From Bemisia tabaci (lineage: Eukaryota; Arthropoda; Insecta; Hemiptera; Aleyrodidae): a DNA stretch of 64,000 nucleotides. The notes beneath the pieces are model-generated. The model did not search any database, was not told the origin of the DNA, and saw only the letters and a list, made by a program, of their open reading frames with translations. Below are positions 1-11,685 of this stretch, in pieces; position 1 is the first letter of the stretch, and each line of letters opens with the position of its first letter. The translations under genes and the position numbers were made by a program. The stretch spans positions 49,402,243-49,466,242 of the forward strand of contig NC_092793.1 of NCBI RefSeq assembly GCF_918797505.1. Direction: 5' to 3'.

Positions 1-245
1 ATTCACGTTTTCATTTTTCGATCGATTCATGTCGATCGAATCGACACCGGTTTTTTAATAATTTGTCGATCGAATCGGTGTCGATCGATTCACGTCGATC
101 GATTCACGTTTTCATTTTTCGATCGATTCATGTCGATCGAATCGACACCGGTTTTTTAACAATTTGTCGATCGAATCGGTGTCGATCGATTCATGTCGAT
201 CGATTCACGTTTTCATTTTTCGATCGATTCATGTCGATCGAATCC
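1..245. repeat. 101-bp tandem satellite, TCGATCGA-rich
   Basis: The motif ATTCACGTTTTCATTTTTCG recurs at 1, 102 and 203, giving an exact 101-bp period with about 2.4 copies in view. The left end runs off the window. Each unit is built from smaller TCGATCGA-type palindromes. Changes between copies are few (TAATAATT versus TAACAATT; CACG versus CATG). The open frame through it is a product of the repeat, not a gene. Confidence 0.9.
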
Positions 246-275
246 ATACCCTCCCATTTCTTTCTCGTCAACTAT

Positions 276-415
276 TTGGACTACATTTTGCAATTAGGAA
301 CTATAAATTCTAACCCGTTTTAAAAACGACGTATGTGCCATTAGTATCCCTATACACATAAGTGTTTTTCCAGAAGAGCCAAAGTTTATAGTTCCAAATT
401 GCAAAATGCAGTCCA
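276..415. mobile_element. MITE, TTGGACTACATTTTGCAA family, copy 1
   Basis: About 140 bp with terminal inverted repeats: TTTGGACTACATTTTGCAA on the left and the complement of TGGACTGCATTTTGCAATTT on the right, continuing through GGAACTATAAA. Related copies lie at 6953, 42931, 63343 and, more distantly, 9609. No coding potential. Confidence 0.75.
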
Positions 416-1534
416 TTGTGAAAGGAAAGGAAAATATTCTTAACTTTTCTCAAAAAAGAGGGGTCATGCCCCTCAGCACTTCGCGCCTCAGGCGTTATGT
501 GTTATGCGTTACTATTGTGATTTTAATTACTAGAGTAAAATAAGTATTAGGCATACGAAATGTAGCAACCTTTTTTCGATTGCACGGCAGCCAAGCAGCT
601 AGGAGGGTCTCTAGTAGTAAATATTTTTCAGGAACCCTTTTTATTTTCTTTCAAAATAGGTAATTGAAAAATAACGTAAAACATTTTAAAACGCATAAAT
701 GTTACCATAAATTTCCCTCTAAACGTTTTCAAGACGTTTGGGAGATGTTTCAGCTTCTTCCTTGTTTGAAAGAAACGTCTCTGAAACATTTCGTTGTTTT
801 CAGAGATTTGTTAAAAACAGATTTTAAGCATCATTCTGCTATCAGGAGAACGTTCGATTTACTCAATCATACTTTTTTTTTTCTCAGGGTATCATCAATC
901 AGAGCACGGCTCTACCGCCGAGTCCGTTTATCGTATGTCAACAGATTTTAAGCGAGGCCTGTGAAGATTTGAGTGATTCCGTATTGGCGCATGGAATAAA
1001 AAGCAGAGAGAAATCTTCCTTTACGCGATTCTAAAGGATGATGTTTTACGCGAGGAAAAAAGTTTTTTCATGCATTGATTCGAGTACTGATGGTCCGCTC
1101 TAATACGATCGCGGGAAGTTGGGAGTTGTGCGAGTGTACAGGCCACTTCAAAGTGAAATGGAAAAGCACCATTGTACAATTCATTCGAATCTCTGCTCCA
1201 GCGACCCCCTTTTCGCAAAACGATTGAGCAGGGGCTAGGAAGGGGGACGTTCATTCTAGATTGGAGCCGCGTTGGATTTTACGCTTTCAAAGTCCACCCC
1301 AACCCCCTCTTCTTCGAAATTCGTTTAACATTGGTACATTAACAACTTCACCGCTGTATGTAAAACCGAGTCGCCGATGTGGAATTTTCCTGAATGATTT
1401 TTATTTGATGCACGTTTCCAAAGACTGCCCCGTTGTGAAGAGGAAACTAGTTCCGCAGACATCGGTAACAAAAACTAAGGCAATCCGAAGCCGATGAAAA
1501 GCTGCCCGTCATGTATTAAATGCTTAAAAGTAAC
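416..1534. other. no gene recognised
   Basis: AT-rich sequence without a persuasive exon. A T-run ending in TTTTTCTCAG near 868-887 resembles a splice acceptor, but no conserved reading frame follows it. Confidence 0.5.
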
Positions 1535-1539
1535 AATTT

Positions 1540-1827
1540 CAGGGTGTCTAGTATAAGGATATTCCCGATTCTATCAGTATTTAAGGTCAATCAGGATTTA
1601 ATCCCGATTTCATCAGGATTTGAGGCAAAATCGGTCGTAAAATCAGGATTTGAGAAGAGTCGGCCCTCCGATCGGATTTTTTTATCGAGCTATTTTTGCA
1701 TAGTTACACTCGCCTATTTCTCTCCGCAAAAAATCAGGATTTGGAAAAATTATGAAATCAGGATTTAGCAGTCAAAAATCAGGAAAAATCAGGATTTCCC
1801 AAAATGGGAAAAAAACTAGACGCCCTG
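1540..1827. mobile_element. CAGGG-ended DNA transposon (hAT-like MITE) with iterated ATCAGGATTT
   Basis: The ends are CAGGGTGTCTAG (1540) and CTAGACGCCCTG (to 1827). The element is flanked by a perfect 5-bp duplication AATTT at 1535-1539 and 1828-1832. The interior carries at least six copies of ATCAGGATTT plus related ATCAGGAAAA, spaced irregularly on the plus strand. There is no transposase. The ends resemble hAT termini; a 5-bp duplication would fit the hAT5 type. Another copy with a 5-bp duplication is at 12739. Confidence 0.7.
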
Positions 1828-1832
1828 AATTT

Positions 1833-2457
1833 CCTACATCATTGGTCGGTACTTCTGGGATAATCTGGAATTTTCAAAGGTGTTTTTAATCGAAAGACTG
1901 TACGAAACTAAATATTTCGACGGTAAAGGCAAGACCGCCGATATGCGGTTCTGCGTTTCCGTTTTCCGTTCCAACCCTATGTTCTGTATGTCCGCCCTTA
2001 AGAAATTCAGTTGAGTGCGCCGGGTGCAGTGCCTTTAAGGTCAAAAGATCTGCGAATATCAGATAGCCGTGGGTGGATGTTCTCATCAAGTTCCGATGAG
2101 GTAACGTAGGACCTCACCATAGCGGAGCTACGTTCCAGGATGCAAAACCGCCAGAGTGCGATCCTACTTTTCGGTTTAAATGAATTACGAATTAAACAAG
2201 AATTCGATGTTAATTTTTCTTCATAACTTTTCTTAAACTAAAATTTCATGTATATTTTGCTCAATAAAGAACAGGAAAGGGTTTACCAACTGGTTCATCT
2301 TAAAAATTTGCTTTCATTTTCAAAGCCCAAGAACAGTCATTGCTCCGCGGGTATATATCACTCATTTTTATCCGTTCAGTTCAAATTAAGCTCATTCGAA
2401 TCTCATTGTATCTTGTTGTAACGTAGCCGGAAATAACATTTCGCCAAAAACAACGTC
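1833..2457. other. no gene recognised
   Basis: Mixed-composition sequence. I see no supported exon, repeat or element. Confidence 0.5.
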
Positions 2458-2549
2458 GATTATTTCAAATCCCTGCCGGGCATGTCTTGATTATTTCAAA
2501 TCCCTGCCGGGCATGTCTTGATTATTTCAAATCCCTGCGGGCATGTCTT
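2458..2549. repeat. 31-bp minisatellite, three copies
   Basis: A unit beginning GATTATTTCAAATCCCTGCC occurs at 2458, 2489 and 2520. Copies 1 and 2 are identical and copy 3 lacks one C. There are no spacers between units, so this is a tandem repeat and not a CRISPR. Confidence 0.93.
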
Positions 2550-4154
2550 GTTAAAGTATTTCTAGAATTAACGTTTTTCCGGAAATAACGTTCTACCTTA
2601 TTGAATTCCAAGATGGAAAAATAGTTGGGTTACATAAAAATGGTGGAGGAAAGAAAAAAATTCTTTTTTATTGTAATTATAATTTTTGGAACTTCTTGGC
2701 ATTGTTTTCCCCGCGAAATGGTGTTGACCCAGCACCATTTCTCCGCCCTGTTACATACAGTTTGGGTCACTTCTTAGTCGTTTTTTTCCCTCCACATTGA
2801 ATTCCCCTATAAAACTTTATAACGAGCCACGACTGTATCGAGAATTAAGACAAACGGTGTGTGTTAATACCGCCGCGGTTCTGCTCGCTGAACAAACATA
2901 TTCTTTCCGGCTCATGGGCGTCACTTCTTCCTGCACCCATCTTCTCACGCCCGGGCGTTGTTGCACAGGTCGAAAATTTTTTGCTGCCAATCAATCTGTT
3001 TTTACTCTCTCCACTGCAGCGTTTGCCGTGCATCCGGACGGGCGCGAAGAGGAACGCCAGGAAGAATCCGGAGAAAGGACCCGCAATTTCGTCGCTGTTC
3101 TGACGTTAGGGCGTATCTTAATTCTCACGTGAGCCCTGTTCTCCGTGTAACTCTGCGCTCTCCGGGGTTCGTGATGAAGTAGAGATACGGCCTCATGTCG
3201 GAGGAGCGGCGAATTTTACGAAGCCGCGGCAGGTCGTTGATCTTGTTTTTTGTAGCTCACTGAATTCGACTTCTCACTTAATTATTTCAATAAATCATGC
3301 CGTCGATTCGAGAGCCGCGCCAGGAACCATCACTCGAAGCCGCTCATACTTACACGCTACCGTTGCGGCCGTACATTTTGCTCTTTCATCAGGCTGATTT
3401 GTTTATCTTTTAGTATATTGATTTATTAATTTTAATTTATTATAAAGTAGATTCTCATTAAATTTTTACCGCTGCATATAATGTTTAATCTTAACTTCAC
3501 AGTAGGAAGATAAAGACCTTATCAGTAGATTGATATTCCATAAGTTAGTTTTTCATTCTCCAGTTAAAATATATATACATTTTATTTTAAACTCTACGAA
3601 CGAGTTCTAACTAATATAGGATTTCTATCAAACTTCTGGGCCCAAGAGTTGGCTTAGGGTTGCGTTGCGCGGAAAGCAATCCGGTAAATTTGAGGCTCCC
3701 TCGAAGTGTAAAGCGCACATTCCTCTCATTCCAGGTTGCGAATCAAAAGTATTTTATTGCAATGTTGTTACGGGGGGTAAGAGGGGTCCCAGGAAAAATT
3801 CCCCCGAGCAACATGTTGCTTTTATGTTGATGGCCGTTGCTTTCGAGTGAAAAATCTCCCTTCCGAATCTCTATTTACAACCTGATGTGGAGAGGAAAGG
3901 ATGGCAGGAGTGCTACTTTTAGCATAAGAATGAAGGGAGCGGGTCGCAGGGGACTTATATTAAAACTCGTTTAATTAATAGTTTCAGTTTAAGGCGCCGA
4001 GAAAAAATGAAAGTTCACGTCCGTAAAAGCTCCGTCTTGGCTTTGGGTTGGCATTTTTGCCAAACTTACACCGAAATAGCCACAAGGCCGTATAGTCATT
4101 CCTGAAACAGCCTTTTTCCATAGCAAATCCTCAAATTATAATTCCCGATATTAT
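2550..4154. other. no gene recognised
   Basis: A GC-richer stretch at 2850-3180 is open in several frames at once, which reflects composition rather than coding. The part from 3400 to 3600 is very AT-rich. No element ends were seen. Confidence 0.45.
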
Positions 4155-4225
4155 ACCTGATCGTGGGGTTAATTTTCTTTGGATTACATTGACTCAATTA
4201 TTTTTGGGTTGAAATGTTGCATTGC
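4155..4225. repeat. dispersed direct repeat, copy 1
   Basis: About 70 bp containing TCGTGGGGTTAATTTTCTTT and TTTTTGGGTTGAAA. It is repeated in the same orientation at 4651-4720. The TTTTTGGGTTGAA part recurs near 37875. Probably the end of a dispersed element. The sequence between the two copies shows no gene. Confidence 0.7.
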
Positions 4226-4650
4226 ATTTGAGGGAGGTTCAAAGTTATTCTTTAATACGTTGTATTAATTTAGATAGAATCAAGCGAACGAAGCACGTAC
4301 CAGAATTCGCGGCTTCTATAGAATAGGTCAAACCGCTCAACAAATGAAGCTATAATTCAGTCGCGGAACGTGGAAGCTGCGATTTAGGCAACTGATACTA
4401 CTCCCTTTTAGGTAACACGGTGGTGAATCACAAAAACACCAATTTTGACAAATTTACAGTAAAATGTAAAGAATTTTTATTCACAGAAAAGTTCAGAAAT
4501 AGATCAGCGTAAGGGATTCCAATGTTTTTCCTTTGCAAAAAATGAAAAAATACCAGCATAGTGTTCACTCCGACACCCTTCAGTTATCACCACGCAGTAA
4601 GAAAAATTAACCGACATTTTGCGGGTTAATACGAGAAGTAGGACACAAGT

Positions 4651-4720
4651 AACCTAATCGTGGGGTTAATTTTCTTTGGTTACATTGTTGACCAAATTTT
4701 TGGGTTGAAAATTTGCAATC
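4651..4720. repeat. dispersed direct repeat, copy 2
   Basis: Second copy of the segment at 4155-4225, about 496 bp downstream and in the same orientation, with small differences (TTGACC instead of GACTC). The 425 bp between the copies carries no recognisable gene. Confidence 0.7.
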
Positions 4721-5821
4721 TCTTTGAAAATCAGGCGTAAATCATCAGTAACGTGAATCGCATTGGTGATAGTCCAATGCTCAAGTCACTCACTCGCAAG
4801 TCGCAACCTTAGAGTGACATCGAGAGAAACATGAGTAAGTGTCATATTGTAACAGGGCACTCTCTTCATCCCAATATGTCGATGTTTAACCTGCAGTTTT
4901 AGACGATCTAACAAAATATTTGGTCGATCAAACAATGCCTATAGGTTAATCCGACCAGAAAAAGTAAATCATACTATAATCATCAACGCAGGAATTTTCA
5001 ACTGTCCTGGTCCATTGTATTCGATTCTTTGCTGAAGAAGTCGCTCATCCACCGCCGCGCCGTAAAGCGAAATATAGCGGTGATGTCCAAATTTTAATTT
5101 TACCTTAATCGTTCGCAAAATGACAACGTCGTGGCAGCGCGCGGTTCGGCGCGGCGGAACGCGTTGGACGTCGAGGCAGCGCGCGCGAGCGTCTAGTCGA
5201 CGTCTACGTCTACGTGAGAATTCTCCCCCGTGCCCCATAAGTTTCCTTTCTTAATTTTCATTGCTCCGCCGTTTAATTCCCACACCTTTGCCGCATCTTC
5301 CCCAATAATCCGACGAAATCAGGGAGTGGACTAACTTACAGGGTAAGAATGAGTCACTAAACTTTCTGTTTTCTATTCAAGATTCTATAAGAGGCCGTCC
5401 ACGTTTTACGTAACGCACTTAGGGGGAAGGGGGTTGAGCCAGTGATACGTTACAAATCCGAGCCGGGTGGGGGAAAAAAACTTTGAAAAAAACGTGCACA
5501 GAATTGAAAATCCTTCCCTTCCCATTCTCTCCTTTTTTTTATTTCATTATTTTTTTTTACATTGTTTGACTTATTCAACACTGTCGAAGTGTATTTTTCC
5601 GGTAAAAATATGCTTAAAGAAATGTAATAATGTTTTTCCACGTGTGTGTTGATTTCTTCCCGTCGTGTTTCAGCGAAATATCTTCAAAAATACCCCGAAT
5701 TTTTTCAAGTTGTTTTCTCAGCGTTGTTTCCTCAGAAAATTGTGTAATACCTCAGAAAAATGAATTCGCAAGTCAAAATTCGTTTATCCTTTAGTGACCC
5801 ATTAGTTTAGCACCGCAGAGT
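4721..5821. other. no gene recognised; small CpG-rich patch
   Basis: A CpG-dense patch at about 5130-5220 (GCGCGCGGTTCGGCGCGGCG) stands out against AT-rich surroundings. There is no supported exon. Confidence 0.45.
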
Positions 5822-5827
5822 ATCTTT

Positions 5828-5980
5828 GCCGTGCTAAGGAAAAACGCCTTATGAGCCTCTGAACGTTGCCAAATCTTTCTGAATAAAAATCGAATTCTCT
5901 TGCGAGTTGATGCATATTAATTTTTCTTTCTTTTTTTCACGAATTTTAGACCGCAATCCAATAATATTATCAGAAAACTT

Positions 5981-6017
<37 letters not shown>

Positions 6018-6104
6018 TATAACTTCATTCAAAAATCAATATTTTATCAGAAGAAACGTGTGAACACTTCTATGTTCATTTGGCGTTTTTTCTTAGAACT
6101 GCAG
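5828..6104. mobile_element. MITE, GCCGTGCTAAGG family, copy with 6-bp target duplication
   Basis: The left end GCCGTGCTAAGGAAAAACGCC is mirrored by a decayed right end (GGCGTTTTTTCTTAGAACTGCAG). A perfect 6-bp duplication ATCTTT flanks it at 5822-5827 and 6105-6110. A run of about 35 A lies inside (5981-6014). Related copies are at 33831, 36620, 43679 and 62432. Confidence 0.75.
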
Positions 6105-6566
6105 ATCTTTCCTCATCGAAATATCACACAGAGCACGTTTAATACGTGTTCAAGGTCTACAATTCGGAGAAAAAGGTCTACGTGAATTATGAAAGGCCCC
6201 AGGGATGCTCATGTTTTCGCTCTTACTCGTTCGCATCTTGCGCGCACGCGTCGAAATCCGACAATGCGGGAAGGGACTTTGATTCAGATTCAAAGATAAA
6301 TGTTTTGTCTACGGCTTTAATCCCCGCAAAATCGGAGGAAAGTTTCGCGGGCGAAAAGTTGAGCACTCGAGCGGGTTGAGAGCGGTCGGCGAACTATAAA
6401 ACTGCAACTTGCCCCACTCGAGTTACGTGAGGGTTGACGACGGTATTGCGTTTCAGTTTCGGCCCAACCAACCGAACCGCCCCATGCAGATGTACTCCCT
6501 CATGGCTAAACTCAGTGTTAGCAGGTGGCCTACCTCCTAGATGTCTCTCGCATAAGGGCTTCTTTC

Positions 6567-6837
6567 CAGGGTTGCACGCGTAAAATGAAAAATATGAAAG
6601 ACTGGAAATTTCCGTGAAATATTTCATGAAATTTCACGAGGCTGTAAAATATTTCATATTTTTCAGCGGGTAGAGTATGCAACTCGCATCAAAACGCCCA
6701 AAAACAGAAGAAAGCCACAATTTACACATTTTGCGGAACATAAAAAGGACCCGGTGATTTTCAATATCTTCCATAAATTTCATGAAATATTTCACGTAAA
6801 ATTTTAAGATTTTTTTACAAGAAAAATTGCAACCCTG
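6567..6837. mobile_element. hAT-like MITE with CAGGGTTGCA ends
   Basis: The ends are CAGGGTTGCA (6567) and TGCAACCCTG (to 6837). The flanking 8-bp duplication is CTTCTTTC at 6559-6566 and CTTCTCTC at 6838-6845 (7 of 8 match). A subterminal inverted repeat containing GTGAAATATTTCATGAAATT lies at about 6613-6633 and, inverted, at about 6776-6796. CAGGG ends with an 8-bp duplication are classic for hAT. No transposase. Confidence 0.75.
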
Positions 6838-6952
6838 CTTCTCTCCCACAATGCTGGCTTAACAACCCTCCAACTTGAACTCCGAAAAATGAGTAAATGT
6901 ATTAAAAAACGAAGTCGAATACACTTGATTTACAAACGATGGGTCAAAACAG

Positions 6953-7092
6953 TTGGACTGCATTTTGCAATTTGGAACTGTAAATTCTGGCTGTTCCAGA
7001 ACGACTCTTATGTGCATTGGGAAACTAATGACACATACGTTGTATTTAAACCGGGCTAAAATGTATAGTTCCCAATTGCAAAATGTAGTACA
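6953..7092. mobile_element. MITE, TTGGACTACATTTTGCAA family, copy 2
   Basis: The left end TTGGACTGCATTTTGCAA and right end TTGCAAAATGTAGTACAA are inverted to each other. The interior GGGAAACTAATG is shared with the copy at 42931. Confidence 0.75.
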
Positions 7093-9497
7093 ATTGCAAT
7101 AATAAATCACTGTGAATAATTTGAATTAATGTTTGCCACCCTTTTAGGCCCTAAAAGCTCCATGACCTAACCTCAAATTTACCGACTTGTCCGTGCTCTC
7201 TCTGTATAGGTACTTTAGTTCTCACTGTCCTTTTTTTATCCGATTCCTGTTTTCTCGGTTCCAATAACGTCTTTCAAAACTCAAGCTCGACTAGTGAAAT
7301 CCTTGATGCGAATAAAACTGAGGAAATGGACTGTCGCAGAGGGAAAGGGCAGAGGCGTCAAGTGGCTGTTCCCAAGCTGCGCAGATGTCGATGAAGTGAT
7401 AAAAGTGATAGCGTCTAACGAAGTGAGTCCCAACGCAAACTGTTTCGCAAGTCCAAGACTTTACAGGTTGTTACTTTTAATTAAAGCCCGGCGCGCGCGC
7501 TCCAGGCGTTCATCAATTTTGTTTCAGCGTCATTGCGTTAGCTCTTCATAATTGGGCTTTAAAACTTAATCCGAAGCGTAATAAACTTCCCTCGCATCGC
7601 AGCCTTCCCCGGCTCAGACTTCCCTCTATTTTCCGTCAGTCAAAGGATATGAACTTCCCAGCAAGTGAACTCACTTGCGCTGTTGACCTTGGAAAACTAA
7701 TGCAATTTTCCAGTTTTTGAAATGTTTCACATTTGAAGGGGGGCTGTTGCATTTTATATTTTTTTTTTTAAAAAAATTAAAAATGAAATCATGAGAGTAA
7801 CGCGTAACGTATACGTGCCTCGGGGGGGGGGGGGGGGTGTCGTCCAATCGCGGAGAGGTCAGGAGGAGGACCCCCTTGCTGTTGTTGTTTTTTTATTTTT
7901 TTAATCCGAAGAATATGATTTTAAAGTCGCGAGAAATCCAACCCTATTTCAAACATAAAATATAGCTTCAGCCAATTTCAAGACGTCGCAAGGAGAATTG
8001 ACCGCCAAGATCCTTTTACTTCCGCTTGTTTTTGTTTTTGTTTTTTTTTTTTTTTGGTAGCAATTCTAACGAGAGGTAATGAATCCCCATCGTGCTTGCA
8101 ATATCATCGCTGTTTGAAGATTTTAAGCGGATATTTTTGCTGTTTTTTCGTATGAAATATTTTCTTGTGATGAGGATTTTACATTTGCGATGTTACATTG
8201 GATTCACAATGGCTGAAACAATGGATCATCGCCTCGTATGAGCTTCAGGTCAATAAGAAACGTCGTTCTTAATACCACATCTTCAACATTCTTTCTTTTA
8301 GTCAAGAAAGCTTCATGAGCTTCTTAAGCTTGGGAATACTTTTCACGCAGTAACACTTGCTTCCAAGTCTATTCCTGAATCATGCAAGCAACAGCCCCAT
8401 TTCGGCGAACTATATGAGATCAACTCTGGTTAAAATAGAGAGCTATAAAATTGTTTGCGCTGCACTGACATGACAGAACTGGGCCACTGGGTATCGTTAA
8501 GAGGAGAATGACGTCTTTTTTTGCGTGCAACACTACGATCGCACACTAAAATTCCATCATGCTGAAATCCAAACAGCATTTTTGCGCCTGATATTGTCGC
8601 AAATTTATAGTGACATATGGGGTAATATTGCGATAGTTGCTCTTATTTTTGGTGTGTGATTCGTTCAATACTGTAGTCCAATTTTTTAAATTCTTCGTTC
8701 ACCGTATTGATCCTGGTGTTGGATATTCCCACTGAATACCTCGAACGTACATTACCCCTACGTACAACATTCCAAGAGTGCATGTTACGTAACTTGACTT
8801 CTCCGAGAATGTTAATAACATTTTTTTTCTCTCCAAGCTGCAGACTTTTTGCTGAAAGCTTCTACGAGGAAACAATTATGCCTTGGAGCTTTTCTCTGTA
8901 ATCATTGGTAACGATGAAATAAATGAAACTGCATTCAGAGAGATATCGGAGAGGATATACTGATAACGAATACCTCACTTTGCATTGTGCGATTAGATAC
9001 AGTTTTGCATCATGTCAATGTGTCTCTCCTTGCTTAGCCTCTGATCGTAGTCCCGTTTCAGTATCCTTTTTGTAAGTCTAAAACATCTGCATATAATCGT
9101 CATTACTAAATCCAAGAGGCTACATCGAAGGCTCGTTATTGTTCGTTAGTTTAAACTGCAGTTTCAGTTGTACAAATGATTGCAAAGAGTTGCATGATTG
9201 GTGGGGCATCATGTATTATTGCACTGCGAAACTGGAATGAAATCCGTTGTTTTGGTCTTTAAATTTTGTCATGAGGGTTGAGTTTCGTAGATCAGCAAAA
9301 CATTACGAAGACACTCATACCAGAGAGCCCCCTGACCGGTCCGCACCCAACCTCCCGAAACACTTCGCGCCTCATGCAGTTGACGCGTAACTCTCATGCT
9401 CTTATACTATACAGTATGGTATTCTGTCTTCAAAATTATTTTCTTCAGATTTTCGGATTATACATAGCGAATTTCTAAGTGCAAAAGCCAATTTTTC
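7093..9497. other. no gene recognised
   Basis: Contains a G-homopolymer near 7825-7837 and a T-rich run near 8035-8056. No exon, element end or RNA gene could be supported. Confidence 0.45.
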
Positions 9498-9599
9498 AAT
9501 TGTTAATGTCACTGAATTAATATGATACCCAATGAGGTTCAAGTAAACTTCGACTTTTGACGAGCTGAAAGTCTGAAATTCCGACGATGATGAAAGCCA
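9498..9599. repeat. long direct flank, left copy (about 102 bp)
   Basis: Begins CAATTGTTAATGTCACTGAA and ends in GAAAGCC. A near-copy lies at 9863-9966. The two copies bracket the inverted-repeat element at 9609-9868. Far longer than an ordinary target-site duplication. Confidence 0.8.
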
Positions 9600-9608
9600 T
9601 CAATTGTT

Positions 9609-9868
9609 CAATTGGATTGCATTTTGCAAAAAGGAATCAGGAGCATTGCAATGTTGCTAATATTGTGCCTTTGTCTTGGACGAAAAACCTGATGATCTAA
9701 GAACAATTTCTATTTTTCTCGATGAAAATTGTAAACTTAAGACAAAAATTACCATGTAAATTTCATACTTTTTCAGGATTTCAATAGTTTCATTACAAAG
9801 ATGAAGTCGTACGATCTTAGCAACATTGCAATGCTTCTGGTTTCTTTTTGCAAAGTGCAATCCAATTG
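9609..9868. mobile_element. MITE with about 50-bp inverted ends, CAATTGGATTGCATTTTGCA
   Basis: The left arm at 9609-9660 and right arm at about 9816-9868 are inverted copies (CAATTGGATTGCA, GCATTGCAATGTTGCTAA in both). The core resembles the TTGGACTACATTTTGCAA family. It sits between about 102-bp direct repeats at 9498 and 9863. Confidence 0.8.
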
Positions 9869-9966
9869 TTAATGACACTGAAATTAATATGATACCCGAT
9901 GAAATTCAAGTAAACTTCGACTCTTGACGAGCTGAAAGCTTGAAATTCCGACAAGGAAAAAAAGCC
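9863..9966. repeat. long direct flank, right copy (about 104 bp)
   Basis: Near-copy of 9498-9599 (CAATTGTTAATGACACTGAA onward), beginning within the last bases of the MITE. Confidence 0.8.
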
Positions 9967-9994
9967 AATTTTTTCTTATAACAAACTCGCAATT

Positions 9995-10640
9995 TTGGTT
10001 ACCTTTCCTTACTGTGCATACTCTGGAGCCTCCCTGGGCGTTTCTCTAATTTTTGCGCGAGGGCGCGGAAAACCGCGATGCACCCCGGCGCGCCCCGGGC
10101 GGAAACACCACCGTGGGGGGGGGGGGGGAGGGATGCACGGGGTTGTTTTTTCTCGGATGGAGCGATCGGATGTCTGGAGCCGCGCGAGATGGGATGCGCA
10201 GCCGAGGCCCGTGCCAAGTGCGGAAGCTCAAACAATGCCGTTCGCTTATTTTGTCGATGAGCGAAATAATAAACGGGATCAGGCGCGGGGATCGCCCGAG
10301 TTCCCGCGAAATCCAGGGTTTCCACCCCCGCGTCGCGGCGCCCGCGGTGGCGAAATCCCGCGATGAAACTTGGCGAATCCGCGATCCTTGGCGCGGCGTC
10401 TCGCGTCTCGCTGCATCGTCCTATTCATCCATATTCACGGATCACGGGGGGAAAAAAGCGATGCTCTTCCTCGCGTTCGCCGCTTCCATGCGCGACCCCT
10501 AATGTTCTGGCGGCACTCGATGAAGAGAGTTACTCTCCGCCGTATCGGATAACTTTATCGCCGCATTTCGGCTTTCTTTCATCCCGCCGCCCTTATCGCC
10601 TCTTCGAGGACCCGAGAGTCGTTTTTTCAATTACGCAATG
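9995..10640. other. GC- and CpG-rich island, no recognised gene
   Basis: Several long frames overlap on both strands here because GC-rich DNA has few stops. None looks like a known protein. A G-run lies near 10116-10127. It could be a promoter-associated CpG-rich region or an unrecognised 5-prime exon, but there is no direct evidence. Confidence 0.4.
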
Positions 10641-10861
10641 AGACCCCGTTTATCTACGTCTAGAAAACTTCATAGTTGGCCGCTAAAACGTCGATTGCGT
10701 CCCCGCCCCCTCCCTTCAAGGATACCCCTTAAGGGCCATCCACAAATTACGTTAGGTACTTTAAAGAGTATGACACTCTGCTAAAACTGCTCCGTATTCT
10801 TATCACTCGGAATTTTTGGGTGCTTAAAGATTCCGGCACAGAATTTCATCATATTTTTGTG

Positions 10862-11100
10862 CACTGGAAAAAAAAAACACATTATGGATCTAGAGTCCAG
10901 ACTCTTGAAAACATCGAAAAGAAAAAATACTCTTGATTCAATCAGATTTTTGCTTAAATCAAAAGGAAATCCGCTCAATTTAAGAGGCTTGGTTCTTGAT
11001 TTAAGCAAAAATCCGATTGAATCAAGAGTATTTTTTCTTGTCGATGTTTTTAAGAGTCTGGACTCTAGATCCAATGTGTGTGTGTTTTTTTTTTCCAGCG
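10862..11100. mobile_element. fold-back MITE, CACTGG family, copy A
   Basis: About 239 bp, almost wholly palindromic. The arms run from CACTGG through CCAGACTCTTGAAAACATCG on the left, mirrored by AAGAGTCTGGACTCTAGATC on the right. An asymmetric core of about 45 bp contains GGAAATCCGCTC and TAAGAGGCTTGG. Frames through it read similarly on both strands because of the palindrome. Confidence 0.9.
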
Positions 11101-11685
11101 TGTGTCGCTGAACTGGTCTTGACAATTTTCCAAAATTTTTGAATTAGATGGGGAAAGTGTCTTTTGTGAAATTTAGATATAGTTATTTTTTCCGACGATA
11201 AGTTCATTTCCAGTGACTGATATGACCTACACGGATTTTCATTTTTACACCGAGTCGAAAGTATTTCGTTTCGAATCTAAATTTGTTGATTTTTTTCTTT
11301 GTTGCAGAGCTGATTGATATGTGGTCTCCGCATTGAATGGCGTCATAAGAGGGATTCTCAGTTCCGTCCTTCAACCGTAAGTGCTTTCATTTAATTTCAT
11401 CATTGTAACTTAAGATGCCCATGGATAGTGCAAAGTTGACACATTTTTAAGCACTTTCAGATGAAGCAATAAAAAATTTGCCTGCAAATTCTCCGGTATT
11501 TTAGAATGGAGAACGAGATTCGACCCCGAACTTGATTTTGCCAAAAAGTGAATATTGCAGATTTTGCCTCCGCCAACTTCAATTCATCGCAAGTCCAAAT
11601 TTTGCATGAGAGATGCAGTTGCGCGTTTTCACGTGAAAAACGAGGCAATGTTGCAAATCTTCTGGAAGAGACTCTCCTCCGCTTG
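11101..11685. other. no gene; small fragment of the TGACGTCA-containing repeat
   Basis: The segment at about 11449-11497 (CACTTTCAGATGAAGCAATA) matches one end of the repeat family at 51583 and 57955. Nothing else was recognised. Confidence 0.5.

Noticed and set aside
63..323. Frame across the left-edge satellite
   Set aside because: Produced by the 101-bp repeat; low-complexity RSIHVDR-like peptide.
2458..2549. CRISPR-like direct repeats (also 19312-19370)
   Set aside because: Units are contiguous with no unique spacers, and the genome is eukaryotic.
10053..10502. A 149-codon plus-strand frame and overlapping frames in the GC island
   Set aside because: Several frames on both strands are open at the same place, there is no recognisable domain or splice pattern, and the sequence includes a G homopolymer. 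Best explained by GC content.
10857..11125. Matching peptides on both strands (DLESRLLKTS, KNTLDSIRF) repeated across the window
   Set aside because: They come from the palindromic arms of the CACTGG fold-back MITE, which read alike on both strands; no codon conservation is needed to explain them.
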